This document shows, in pieces, positions 1-10,278 of a stretch of DNA of 35,253 bases; position 1 is the first letter of the stretch; every line of letters begins with the position of its first letter. The stretch lies in assembly GCA_019649035.1 (NCBI GenBank), contig BMAT01002986.1:221183-256435 (forward strand). The letters run 5' to 3'. The notes under the pieces are model-generated. The model saw nothing but the letters and a program-made list of their open reading frames with translations. It was not told the DNA's origin and did not search any database. The position numbers were made by a program, and so were the translations under genes. Source of the DNA: Elysia marginata. Taxonomy: Eukaryota; Mollusca; Gastropoda; Plakobranchidae.

Positions 1-21
1 AAAAAAAAAAAAAAAAAAAAA
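1..21. repeat. Poly-A run at the window edge
   Basis: 21 consecutive A at the left edge. It may be a simple repeat or the tail of a retroposed copy whose body lies outside the window. Confidence 0.9.
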
Positions 22-2016
22 GTAAAATAAAGGAAATAACTTCAGTAACACCTGCTTTTGTAATCATTAATAATGTACATGAATGAAACCCCTTCCTCTG
101 TCCATCTCTGTGGAACGGACTAGAATAATCAAATTGTTTATTATGCCTATGCGTACCAAAACGTTATAGGCAAATTTAATTCGCTACTCAAAATACTTGT
201 GACACAGATTGTTATTCATATTTTTTAACCCTTGTCTTAAAGCTAAATGATTCACAAATCGTAATTGACAAAATAAGATAATTTCATATCAAATGAGAAC
301 AAGACATTTCTTTATCCTTCCAAACATTAAGTTGCCTTAATTTGTAAACATATTTTGGACAGATATTACTTTTTTGAACTTAAACAAAAATAAAGGAAAA
401 GAGCATGAAATCTGCACTCAAAATACGTTTTCTCAAATTTAAAGTTGCGACACCGGACACATTTTCACTGGTCGCAAGACGAAGATTTGTTTAAAAAAAT
501 CGAAAAATGCTGATAGGAGGCAATTTGTTTGAACACCTGTGCCAAATAGGAATGATGGTTGTGACTGTGAACTATGGAAAAGTTGTTCGAAAAATAAAAA
601 CAAACGTTGACCACTAGATCCACAGCTACAAACTTAAGTTATATTTACGCACGTTCCTGAGAAAAAAGAACAAAGTAAAGGGGGTTTACCTTATTTGCGG
701 GAAAACTTTTGTTCACATTAAGCTTATTTCAAAGCCGATGCATTTTTGCCGGAAGTTAATCTTTCAAATTGCTTAGTTTAATAGATCTAGATCTAACTCT
801 GCTCTGTTTTGTAGTTCTCTATAAGTTAAAGTATAACTGGGTCTTGGCTAGTTGATCTTAGAAGATCCATAGCTTCAGCTTAGTGGAATTTAAATTCGAG
901 GGTAAATCTAGATCTAGAAAGTTTTCAAGAAAATCTTTATCTATATTGCAAGATATCGCAGGCTAATTTAAAAAAATGACATTGACTGGTAATTTTCAAA
1001 GATGGGTACAACCGTTTTCTACAATTTAGTCAGATTTAGAAATTTAGATCCAGTTTCCAATCTAGAGAAAAATATATACATTATTCTACTTACTTTGGAA
1101 TATGCCCATGTGCTCGTAAAAGTACAAAATATATAAGAATCTAGGCCCTACAGTTTTATGATTGAACACTATAAGTGCCTCTAATACATTTTGTAGTCAT
1201 AAATTTAAAGGCTTTAGGCAAAGATCTAGATTTATGCCGTATTTGAAGAATTTACGTTTGGGTCTAGATTTTTTGGACATGTAAATTAAGATTCTGAGAA
1301 AGTATAGACATTGTTTATAGACAACGTTGTGCTCGTCCAATCGAAGCAATGAGTGATGATGCGGTGAAGCTTGTACCCAAAGGTATGACGGGTATTATTG
1401 GCAACCGCTCAACGCACCTGCTTTCCTGGGTAAAATTTAAAGTTGTGCGGTACCATTGATTGTATGGCCATTTTGTTTTTTTTTGTATTATTCGCGGTAA
1501 GCTTATGGATGTTGATGATGTCTTGTTTTCGGCTTGGTATAAAAAATTGAAAGAAAGCCTGAATGTCTAGTCAATAATTAGATCTACATCGAAGTTAGTC
1601 ATTGTAAGTTCTCTCCCCTCCTAATGAGTTATTAATCTCAGTCCTCAGTTTTTTCATCTGCGCACAACCAATCTGACTAAAGTTAGTTTGACCTGAACAC
1701 TCCGCATTTCAATTCACCGTCTGGCGAAAAATAGGCATTTATCTTCAAAGCAATTTAATTCTCAAAATTATAATTTTAATTTAGATAAATAATGGAATCG
1801 AAATGAAAATAGCACTTGCTTTATGTGGAAAAGTCCTGAGTGGATTGGTGAAGGATTAGGCGGAGAGCGATAGGGGAAAGGCTGCTATATCACTAAAGGA
1901 TTCTTAAGGAAAAGTGCTTCATCAAAAACAATTTACGGTATTTTTTTCTCCTTTTTTAAACTTCAAAAATTAGAAAATCGCCCAGAAGTCACATCAATGG
2001 CAGGTTTAAAAAACGA
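22..2016. other. AT-rich non-coding stretch
   Basis: No ORF with coding character is seen on either strand. Several palindromic TCTAGATC/AGATCTAGA motifs cluster at 783-795, 905-920, 1061-1066, 1222-1233 and 1262-1270. Otherwise I see nothing in it. Confidence 0.6.
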
Positions 2017-2405
2017 TTTGTTTCTGTTTAGACAAGCCTCCCACTTTATCTTTCCCAAGGATTAAATTCTGACTTTGTTTCTGTTTAGACAAGCTCCCCG
2101 CTCAGTCTTTCCCAAGGATTAAATTCTGACTTTGTTTTTGTTTAGACAAGCTCTCCACTTAGTATTTACCAAGGATTAAATTCTGACTTTGTTTCTGTTT
2201 AGACAAGCCTCCCACTTTATCTTTCCCAAGGATTAAATTCTGACTTTGTTTCTGTTTAGACAAGCTCCCCACTTAGTCTTTCTCAAGGATTAAATTATGA
2301 CTTTGTTTCTGTTTAGACAAGCTCTCCACTAAGTATTTCCCAAGGTTTAAATTCTGACTTTGTTTCTGATTAGACTAGCTCCCGCTCAGTCTTTTTGAAG
2401 GTTTA
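2017..2405. repeat. 57-base tandem repeat, about 6.8 units, with trimeric higher-order pattern
   Basis: Units start at 2017, 2074, 2131, 2188, 2245, 2302 and 2359, exactly 57 bases apart with no indels. The unit begins TTTGTTTCTGTTTAGACAAG and includes CCAAGGATTAAATTCTGAC. Unit 1 resembles 4, 2 resembles 5 and 3 resembles 6 more than their neighbours, so there is a 171-base (3 x 57) higher-order period. The array carries stop codons and is not coding. Confidence 0.95.
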
Positions 2406-2461
2406 TCAGATCGTCTACTTTTGCTTGCTTTTTACTGCATTCTTGAGGTTAATAAACACGT

Positions 2462-2950
2462 ATGATAAGAATAGGTGCGACTAGCTATAACTCGCCGGCT
2501 ACTATTACCGCCCCATACGTCGAAAACAAGTGTCTTGAATGTGACCAGTTTTACTTTACTGAATTTCTCGCAAGCGATGCCGATTACATTCTAATGTCTT
2601 TTTCTGTCTCACATATCTGCTTTTTAAAACTAGAATCTGAATCTAAATTTCCAAGGAACGGTATAATTTTCTACCTGACCTATCCGGGGAGATCAGGTGT
2701 TTGTCACAACTCAGCTCTTTGCCTACACTGTTCAGTTTTCCACTGCATAGAGCTGGACATTTTTCAATACGAGCTATTTGAACCACGATTGCACCGGGTT
2801 AGTTCATTTGAGATCGTTAACTTCCGGTATCGATCCGGCAGTTTCCCAATATGCAAAGTTTTCAACACAAGCTTTGCTAAGCCAGGTGATTTCCAAATTT
2901 TACTTCGGTTATATGCTTATTTACATTCAGTTTTTTGTGTATTTGGTTAG
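2462..2950 (+). CDS. Unrecognised ORF, 162 codons, directly after the 57-base satellite
   Basis: An ATG-initiated ORF begins 56 bases after the end of the tandem array. I do not recognise a family. The product is rich in Phe, Ser, Cys and Tyr with no clear signal peptide, membrane segment or catalytic motif. About ten cysteines are spread along it (for example CLECDQ and HNSALCLHC). A 162-codon open frame is longer than expected by chance at this base composition. A second ORF overlaps it in another frame (2778-3032), and a third follows at 3125-3325, so this may be a decayed coding element, an exon or chance. No splice signals or neighbours support it. Treat as hypothetical. Confidence 0.2.
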   Translation: MIRIGATSYNSPATITAPYVENKCLECDQFYFTEFLASDADYILMSFSVSHICFLKLESESKFPRNGIIFYLTYPGRSGVCHNSALCLHCSVFHCIELDIFQYELFEPRLHRVSSFEIVNFRYRSGSFPICKVFNTSFAKPGDFQILLRLYAYLHSVFCVFG

Positions 2951-5605
2951 AAAGACTGACACTACCATGACTCTTGAATTTTATCGAGAGCATTTCATTG
3001 TCAGTAGACTCATAATCAAGAGAAAATTATGACATACTAAAATTTACAGAGCAGCTTATGGTAAACAAGAGGGTTTTCAGTAATCGCCTAAAATACCTTA
3101 GAGCTGGATATTTCCAGTTCATGTGTGCCCCCTGGCGCCACTCGATTAAGAGCCACCTATCTTTGGACACCAACGCTTCATATCTTTAATTTTGATGACT
3201 GTGATTCTCTATATAAAAGGCCACTTATTATTTTTAGATACCAACAACCTGCTCCATTCTATTCAAACTACATAGAGACAGTCACGAGTGTTGTTGCCCA
3301 AACCTTAAACATTCGTTTCGAGTAGTTTAGGCCCTGGGCAGTTTCAGGCTAAATTCAGCGCCTAAGTTTTTCTTCTGAACGACATAATATTCAATAGAAG
3401 AGCTCGCCTAGGAGTCCAGCTTTCGTATTTTTTTTTTTTACAACAAAAGAGTTTTTTCACGCAACAGCCCCGTAGTCTGACAAGGTATATAATTCCTTGT
3501 TTAATGTCTATGCATGAATTGCCAAGCACCAAGGCGCCAACTCCCTTTTGTCACAATGTGCCCCATTTCGCTGAGATCGCAATATGAACGTTCACCGACA
3601 TTTTTTGTATAGGGAATGAGATTAGAGGTAAAACAAGAATAACGCCCCTTTTCTAGAAGACAACACCCCAAAATACTCTTGTGGTTATTGCAACCTAGAC
3701 CTAGATTTTAGGGTTTTACATTGGTAAGTTTCTAACTTTTATAAGCGATTTCACATCGAGAAATAAAAAAATAAAGAGCTAAATAAAAAGTTTATCTTCA
3801 AAATAAATCTGTCGCATAAATTTTAAAAGCTTGTATTCATAAGACAGCGGGTAATCCCATTTAATTTTCACATAATATTGTCTTTAAAATATTTTCTTAA
3901 AAATACATAAGAACGTAAATCGGCATGTGCTAGTCTTATGATTAAATCTCACTCGGAGAGACATCGGGAAAGTTCCGCTACTCCTGTTGAAATCTCATTC
4001 TCTATTGCTTGTTTCTTTAAGCTTTAGGCTCAATATTTATTGGTAGAGGCTATAATTATCTGGTGTACTGATCGGATGCTACTGTTTTTTTTGTTTTGAT
4101 CTTTAAGTTCTGAACTTGGTGGCCTAGAATGCCGATGCTATTAAAACCAAACCTTTTCTCTTTGTCTAAAGAGTAGAATGCAGTGTTTAACTACATTGAT
4201 AGCAGCAGGTGAATGTCTAAGGTTTATCCATGCTTTTGGAGCTTTCGAAAGGCCTTACGTTGTATGTTATAGGTGTAGAATAAGCCGGCAATTCACATTA
4301 TCGGCAAGGATGGGGCTGTGCACGCGTACTCTACTGACGCGAAACATAAAGTGTTTCGTCTAATCAAATCGCACTGTCTTTGGTTTAATTATATGGGGCT
4401 ATGCAGATAAATGTTTGAATGAAACTGAATCAACAAGTCACTCGGTGAACGACCTAGCGACGATATATAATAATAGTTTCGCCTCACAGCGCAAGGGCTG
4501 TGATAGAAGATCTCTAACAGTGCGATCGTAATGTACGCACCCACCTTTGATTGATTGTTGGCTTATAGCATACCAAGTTTAACACAGCTTTGTGGATTCT
4601 TTTCAAATGCAACATTCTGTATGGTAAGTAGATCAGCCCAGAAATAATTCATTTGTTGTGGAGCGTGTCCAGTCAAGAATGGGCGCACAGCTTGAACTCT
4701 GTAATCATGTACTTGTTTCAGAAAACTGACAGTGACGTTGTATAAGTTGATGAAGACATTGGTAAAAAGAACGTTAGTAAAGGAGCTATCGAGGCAATCT
4801 TCTATCACAGTTTTATAGTTATAAATGATATGTTGATATACTATAGGCCGTGGGTCTCCTTGGTGACCTGCGTTGTTTTGGTTTCGCTTCTAAGTCACAA
4901 AACTCAGTGAAGGCCAAATCAGTATCTCTTTTTAAGACAAGTATAATATGTTGAAACCGTCACTTTGCAAAGCGATTTTTGCCCTTAAATAAGACTAATC
5001 AATTAGGACTAACACCTGGCTTTTTTCCATTAGTTTGTCGTTTGCCGGTTTGATTAGGATTATTTTAGACCTTGCCCGAAAGCAGCTCGCCTTTAGCACA
5101 ACTTTTTAAACCTGCAGATGCCACGGCAACCTCCCTGGAGCGAGCAAAATCCTCTCAAAGTCCCAGTGCACCCCTTTGCTAAGCAAAATTGATAAACGAC
5201 TAGGCGCACATTGCGCCCTATCCGGGAACACCGGAAGTAGCCTCGGCCCTCGCCTTATTCCATGCATGGATCTCGAGCCTTGAGTAGCTAGAACTGATGA
5301 GGACTACATGTAGAGTGTAATTACTCTAACACATTCTCACAGCAACTGTATCTTCTTATATCCATTATATCGTTTTATCGTATATAAAATTGCATCTGCT
5401 CTTTTATCTATGAAAGATGATAGCACGGCCTTACATTTCCTAGTGATTTTTTCATATTTAACCCCTCCCTCTTTATTTCATTGTCGTCTACCACACGCCT
5501 TCTTCTGTCTCTGATATGTGACGGGCAACTTTACAGTGAAAGTATTTATAGAAAACAAAAAAGTATTTTTTATAACCTTCGCCGTTTATTTCCTCAAAAC
5601 GTACA
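2951..5605. other. Intergenic AT-rich DNA, no supported gene
   Basis: Only short ORFs (61-84 codons) without recognisable domains occur here. It contains one copy of a repeat core at 3605-3665 shared in inverted orientation with 29030-29092. A more GC-balanced patch lies at about 5130-5280, with nothing identifiable in it. Confidence 0.5.
3605..3665 (-). repeat. Dispersed repeat core, copy 1 (inverted relative to 29030-29092)
   Basis: Read on the minus strand, this segment matches 29030-29092. A 19-base block (TTGTTTTACCTCTAATCTC) is identical, the following ATTCCCTATnCAA differs at one base and a 2-base gap, and TTGTCTT about 20 bases before the block is also shared. Boundaries and family are unknown. 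Confidence 0.6.
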
Positions 5606-6243
5606 ATGTGTTCATTAATCGAGCGGCGAGCCAAGGACGTAGCTTTCTTCATCTATCAACTGCGCTCAGATGAAGGGTTAGAATACCAGACAGAACGCCG
5701 AGGACAGGTCAAAGTGCACCTTAATACTCGGAGGCTTCTTTTGGTGACTTTTGACTTCGTTTCTAGGTCAATGTTGAGACAAACTCCACAACTTGCCATT
5801 CTGTGGGTTAGAGTCTTAAAATATTACAATACACATGTACATGTAGCTGGAATCATGCACATAGACTGTATAGAAGAACTTTGTGTTTTGACATGTTAAA
5901 GATGTTTGAACGGCTAAAGAAGTCTCGTATTATAGTTGGTAAAAAAATAGCTCGATTCACTCGATTCACCGTTCTATTTTTACTTTCAGAGTTTTTCCGA
6001 TGACGTCAATACGCATGAGATCTTCAACTCCGTTCCTCCAAATGAACCAGTGGAGCGACCCAAGTCTTCTGTTTTCCATCTGGTACTCTAACCTCCCAGC
6101 CACCAAACCGGCATATAATATACGGACTATCAAATCTATAGGCAATAAACGTTTTAGAAAGTCAATTCTCATTGCCATAACAAGTGATAACCTCTCAGTG
6201 CCTTCTAAGACTTCAATGTGTAGCAGTTGGACCTGGTGTATTT
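5606..6243. other. Upstream flank with overlapping short ORFs on both strands
   Basis: It contains a 97-codon + strand ORF (5606-5899). It also contains a pair of frames open on both strands at 5966-6271 (minus, 101 codons, TTG rather than ATG at its 5' end) and 6000-6248 (plus, 82 codons). A pyrimidine-rich stretch ending CTTTCAG (about 5990) resembles a 3' splice site. I recognise no family. It could be a non-coding 5' exon of the transporter gene, an exon of something else, or chance. Confidence 0.2.
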
Positions 6244-6249
6244 TATAAA
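6244..6249 (+). promoter_or_regulatory. TATA-box-like hexamer upstream of the MCT-like gene
   Basis: TATAAA lies 222 bases before the start codon. In AT-rich DNA this is frequent by chance, and nothing else here fixes a transcription start. Confidence 0.15.
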
Positions 6250-6470
6250 CGGTTGCAACGTTCTTACTCAAAGCATGGTTAATGTGTCAAACACTGAAGT
6301 GCCTGAAAAATAAGGAGACCGAACTTGCATAATCTAGTGCGTCTCATTGTCCTTGATCTTTTCAATTTGAAGTTTCTTGCTTGAGCTACACAGCTAACGG
6401 TTCTTGATAAAAGCAAGTTCCAAGTTTTTGAAGCTCGCGAGAAATACCAAGAAGGAACGCACGCGGTAGA
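6249..6470 (+). promoter_or_regulatory. Presumptive 5' leader of the MCT-like gene with two upstream ORFs
   Basis: If the leader is unspliced it holds two overlapping uORFs. One is ATG 6275 to TAA 6311-6313 (12 codons), with A at -3 and G at +4, a better initiation context than the main ATG. The other is ATG 6282 to TAA 6330-6332 (16 codons). A TATAAA lies at 6244-6249. A possible splice acceptor (CACAG, ending 6393) could instead remove both uORFs from the mRNA. The transcription start is not known, so this is a weak call. Confidence 0.3.
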
Positions 6471-8949
6471 ATGCCTAGCGGCGATGACGACACAGATTCC
6501 TCCTCGAGATCTTTGCAGCTTAAAAGGTTGCTGGAGTCCGACGAGGGTTCTCCCCCGACAAGCACGTCCTTGACCTTCGGCGGGCTGCAGCTCAATGTCC
6601 AGAATACACCGGGACGTCCTTCACCCCCTTCAACTTTGAACTCCAGTCTCAAAGTTCCTCTATCATTAGGGACTCCAAAGTCCAACCTTAGCAAGCGACA
6701 TGAGCCCAGTAATCACTCACTTGATAAAGCAGCAGAGGGCCTCCCTCCTGGCGTGGATCCGGACACGTGCTACAGCTGGCTGCTCCCGTCCCCGACTGAC
6801 CCCAAACGCCAGGTCAGCGAGGACAGTATCTTGTCGACCAGCAGTTCAAGGTCGGGTCTGCCCGTGCCACCACCGCCTGACGGAGGCTGGGGATGGTTTG
6901 TCGTTCTAGGCGCCTTCACTGTCTCTTTATTTTGCGACGGGCTCTCCTACTGCTTCGGCGTACTTTACTCGGAACTGTTAATGCACTTTGGTGAGTCTCG
7001 AAGCAAGACGTCCATGGTGGGCAGCATCTTTTTCGGTGTGGCCATGATGTTGGGCCCTTTCGCTAGTGCGCTGACCACTCGATTTGGCTGTCGAAAAATG
7101 ACCATTTTCGGTGGGCTTCTGTCTTCCTTTGGTTTTTTTCTCAGCTACTTTGCCACGTCGATCAATATGCTGTGCTTTACTTTCTCCATTGTGGTCGGCG
7201 CTGGCTTTTCCTTCTGCTACATTACGAGCGTTGTGATTGTAGCCTTCTACTTCGACAAGCGTCGAGCCTTGGCTACTGGTCTCGCTGTCTGCGGAACAGG
7301 GGTTGGTACTTTCACGTTCGCCCCACTTATGGATTTTCTTATCAATGAATACGGCTGGCGTCTTTTCCTCATCCTGTCGGCAATGTCCCTCAACCTGGTC
7401 GTGTGTGGCATGCTCTTTCGACCGCTTCAGTTCACAGAGACGCAGCGCTGTCAAATGCTTTTGGAAGAGTTTAACAAAATCCCTCCCGGCAGAGAAGGGC
7501 TGGAGACAGCGCGAGGAGGCTGCTATACTAGTGACTCCACCGACACCGACTCGGAGAGCAGCTCTGGGGCTGATGGCTGTTGGGGCGGGAGAAGCAAGAG
7601 CGACTCGAGCACGGACGAAGATGACGAGGACGACAAAAATACGAGGTCCCTCTCTTTGCTCAGTCTTCCCACGTTTGTCCGCAATACTTGTCTGGTTCAG
7701 CAGTCGCCGTCACCTGTTCTTATCGAGGCGTTGCGCGGCAGCAAGAACCCGCACCTCACCATGCACCGGTACATGAAGAACGCTTTCTTGCAGCTGGAGC
7801 ACGCCCGTCTTCACGCTCGACACGCACGCCGACACCTCAGTGAGCGAGAGACCGCCTCCAGTCCGGTAGACCCCGACCCCCAAACAGTCTCCAACCTGTC
7901 TCCAGATAGCGCTCACGTCTCCTCATTCTCTCGCTCTTCGCCGCGTGTCAGCCCAACCCTTTTCAGAAGAGACCACCAGCTTAAAGAAAGCCAGGATTTA
8001 GCCGTGACGTTCAGTCACCCACGTAATAAACCTGTGCACATTTCTGAGCCCACGGCGCACAACCACCTAGCGTCCATAAAAAATTACGTGCTACCGATTG
8101 AGCAAGCTGTGAATGATAAAGGCACGGAACACAAGAAGTCAAAATTTAAACACTCACAGAGAGATCTAGAGTTTTCCCATCACTTTGAGTTGCCGTCAAT
8201 GGGCGACGCGCTACTCGATAGGCCAAACGACGGCAGCAAAAGGTTAAGCGGCTTTTACGTTGGTCGCCACAACGCCCTGAGTATCCACCTCCCACTGTAT
8301 CGCACAGACATCTTCTACCGACGTGCAATGCAGAGAAGCAACGCGTTCCCGAAACAGCCGTGTACGTTGGGCACCAGTTGTCCCGAGCTCACCGACCCGG
8401 GCAGTCAGCTAAGCCGGAGTCGCGATCGCCTGTGCTCTCCTGTGTACAACTTCCTCGATGACGCGTGTGACGTGTTCAAGAGCATGGTGGAGTTCCGCCT
8501 GTTCCTCAACCCGTTCTTCTCGCTGTTCGTCGTGTCGAACTTCATCTACTACTTCTGGAGCGACGTGCCCTACATGTACGCGGCTGATCACGCCATGGAG
8601 CTCGGCCAGGACTCCACCAACGCGTCCTTCCTGCTCTCCATCATCGGCATCTTCAACATGATTGGCCAGGTCGTGTTTGGCTACATAGGCGACCTGGACG
8701 TGAACCTCCTCAACATCTACGCCACCATCTCGGCGGCGGCGGGCGTGTTCGTGGCCGTGGTCCCCTACATCTACTCCTATGCGGGCATGTGCACGGCCTA
8801 CGCTTTCTTTGGGTTCTGCATCAGCGTGAGCTTCCCTCTGACCACCGTGCTGCTGGTCAATTACCTGGGCGTGGCCAGGCTGACCAACGCTTACGGTCTC
8901 TTGATGCTCATGCAGGGGATAGCGAACTTGTTCGGTCCTCCGTTTGCAG
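6471..8949 (+). CDS. Monocarboxylate-transporter-like (SLC16/MCT family) protein, first coding exon (residues 1-826 plus first base of codon 827)
   Basis: This exon encodes most of a 12-segment plasma-membrane transporter of the SLC16 branch of the major facilitator superfamily. The family carries lactate, pyruvate, aromatic amino acids, thyroid hormone or other small acids; the substrate here is unknown. ATG 6471 is the first in-frame ATG after a stop at 6429-6431 and has A at -3. Residues 1-135 are a Ser/Pro-rich cytoplasmic tail. The MCT signature PPDGGWGWFVVLGAF (135-149) opens TM1. A second family motif, FYFDKRRALATG, sits at 259-270 near TM5. TM1-6 lie at about 140-315 and TM7-11 at about 678-825. 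The intervening loop (about 318-677) is acidic, Ser-rich and far longer than in vertebrate MCTs. GC content is well above the flanks, supporting coding. The exon ends GCA-G|GTTAGA in phase 1. Family assignment is firm; the subfamily is not. Confidence 0.95.
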
Positions 8950-9062
8950 GTTAGATAGATAGAGAGAAGGAGAGAGAGAAGGAGGGAGATAGAGAGAGAA
9001 GAAGGGAGGTAGAGAGAGAGAGAAAGAAAAAACAGAGACATGGAGAGACAGAGATAGATAGT

Positions 9063-9130
<68 letters not shown>

Positions 9131-10278
9131 GACAGAGACAGGGAGAGACAGAGATAAATAGTGAGAGAGACAGAGAGAGAGAGAGAGAGATCGTGTAATC
9201 TTTGTGCCTCTGTGCAACGAAACATTTTATATCTCAGAGCAAAATTAATTTATTGCATTATGTATGATTTTTACATTGTGTGCTACTATGAAGTAAAAAA
9301 AACCAAGACAGCAATACTTTCTCATAAAGGAAACGCTGGGGTTTAACTTTTACCCTGCTTGTTTAAATTTAAACTGTGCTCTTTTCTGTTAATGAAAAAA
9401 AAAAGAACAACATAGTCTACAATTTGAATACAGAAACTGAGAAAGCGAAATCTGCGTCTTGGTGTCATTTTAAAGGGACTTAATCGCGTTTTCAACTTAA
9501 ATTTTTTTAAATTTTTGAATTTGACACCAAATAACTCCTTAAACATTTTGAAAAATCCGATTCTGACCAGCTCGATGGCCAGTTTAACATAAGAAGTATG
9601 AAGGAAATAATCGCTATCTACCACTTGACCTCTTTCATTAAGCTACACGGATCAACTATGTTCGAAGTGTAGTTTGTGAAAATAAGCTTCTTACTAATTT
9701 TCCAGTTCTTTAAAGTGTCAGGTACGAAATTGGTCCATGCTCGTTACGATGAAGTGGAATTCTGATAAAGGCAATATCCTGATAAAAGCAACATCTTGGG
9801 ACTGAAAAAAAAATTAGTTAACTTTGAGCAAGGGTTGACCTCAGCTGTTTCAAACTATAAAGAAATACAAAATAGGACTGGAGAATAGAGTTGATTTTAA
9901 GAAAGAGTTTCCCTTATATATATGTAGACTTAATGTGGAGCCCACTATACTAAGAAAAAACCCAAAGCAATTGCAGCAAACTTAAAGAGTGCAGTGAGGG
10001 ATTTTCTTTCGCCACTAAATTCCCTACCAAATGTCAGCTATTAGTTTTATTTTTATATGATTCTAATTATATTTAGTTGTTGAGAATGATAAAGGTATTT
10101 GAAGAAAAAATATGTCCTGAGTAAATGAATATTTGTTTTACCCCGGTTTGCTTTATAAGCCTACAGTATAGTTGCATTTGCTATTTAAAAAAAAATTATC
10201 TGTTTATTGCGGTTCAAATCACTACTGCTTTCATTAATATAACATTAATACTTTTTTTCTGCTTTCTTCTTCAATCAG
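8950..10278 (+). other. Intron of the MCT-like gene (1,329 bases, phase 1, GT-AG)
   Basis: The donor is G|GTTAGAT at 8950 and the acceptor is a T/C-rich stretch ending CAG at 10276-10278. Unspliced RNA would stop immediately at TAG 8952-8954, giving an 827-residue product without TM12. The first 240 bases are a GA microsatellite. The rest is AT-rich with no supported coding sequence. Confidence 0.92.
8953..9190 (+). repeat. GA/GATA-rich purine microsatellite at the 5' end of the MCT intron
   Basis: An almost entirely purine + strand begins 3 bases after the donor GT with GATA units. It then becomes GA/GGA units with a longest clean run of about 26 GA repeats (about 9075-9126), and a second short run at 9171-9190. 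The long Leu/Ser ORFs on the opposite strand are translations of this tract and are not genes. Confidence 0.95.

Noticed and set aside
6978-7454. 158-codon minus-strand ORF inside the transporter exon
   Set aside because: Antisense shadow of the coding exon; the + strand frame carries the clear MCT motifs.
7303-7776. 157-codon + strand ORF in an alternative frame of the transporter exon
   Set aside because: Out-of-frame shadow, Arg/Ser-rich, no start context or domain.
8409-9041. 210-codon minus-strand ORF overlapping the end of the transporter exon
   Set aside because: It is the antisense shadow of a GC-rich coding exon joined to a translation of the GA tract; no family features.
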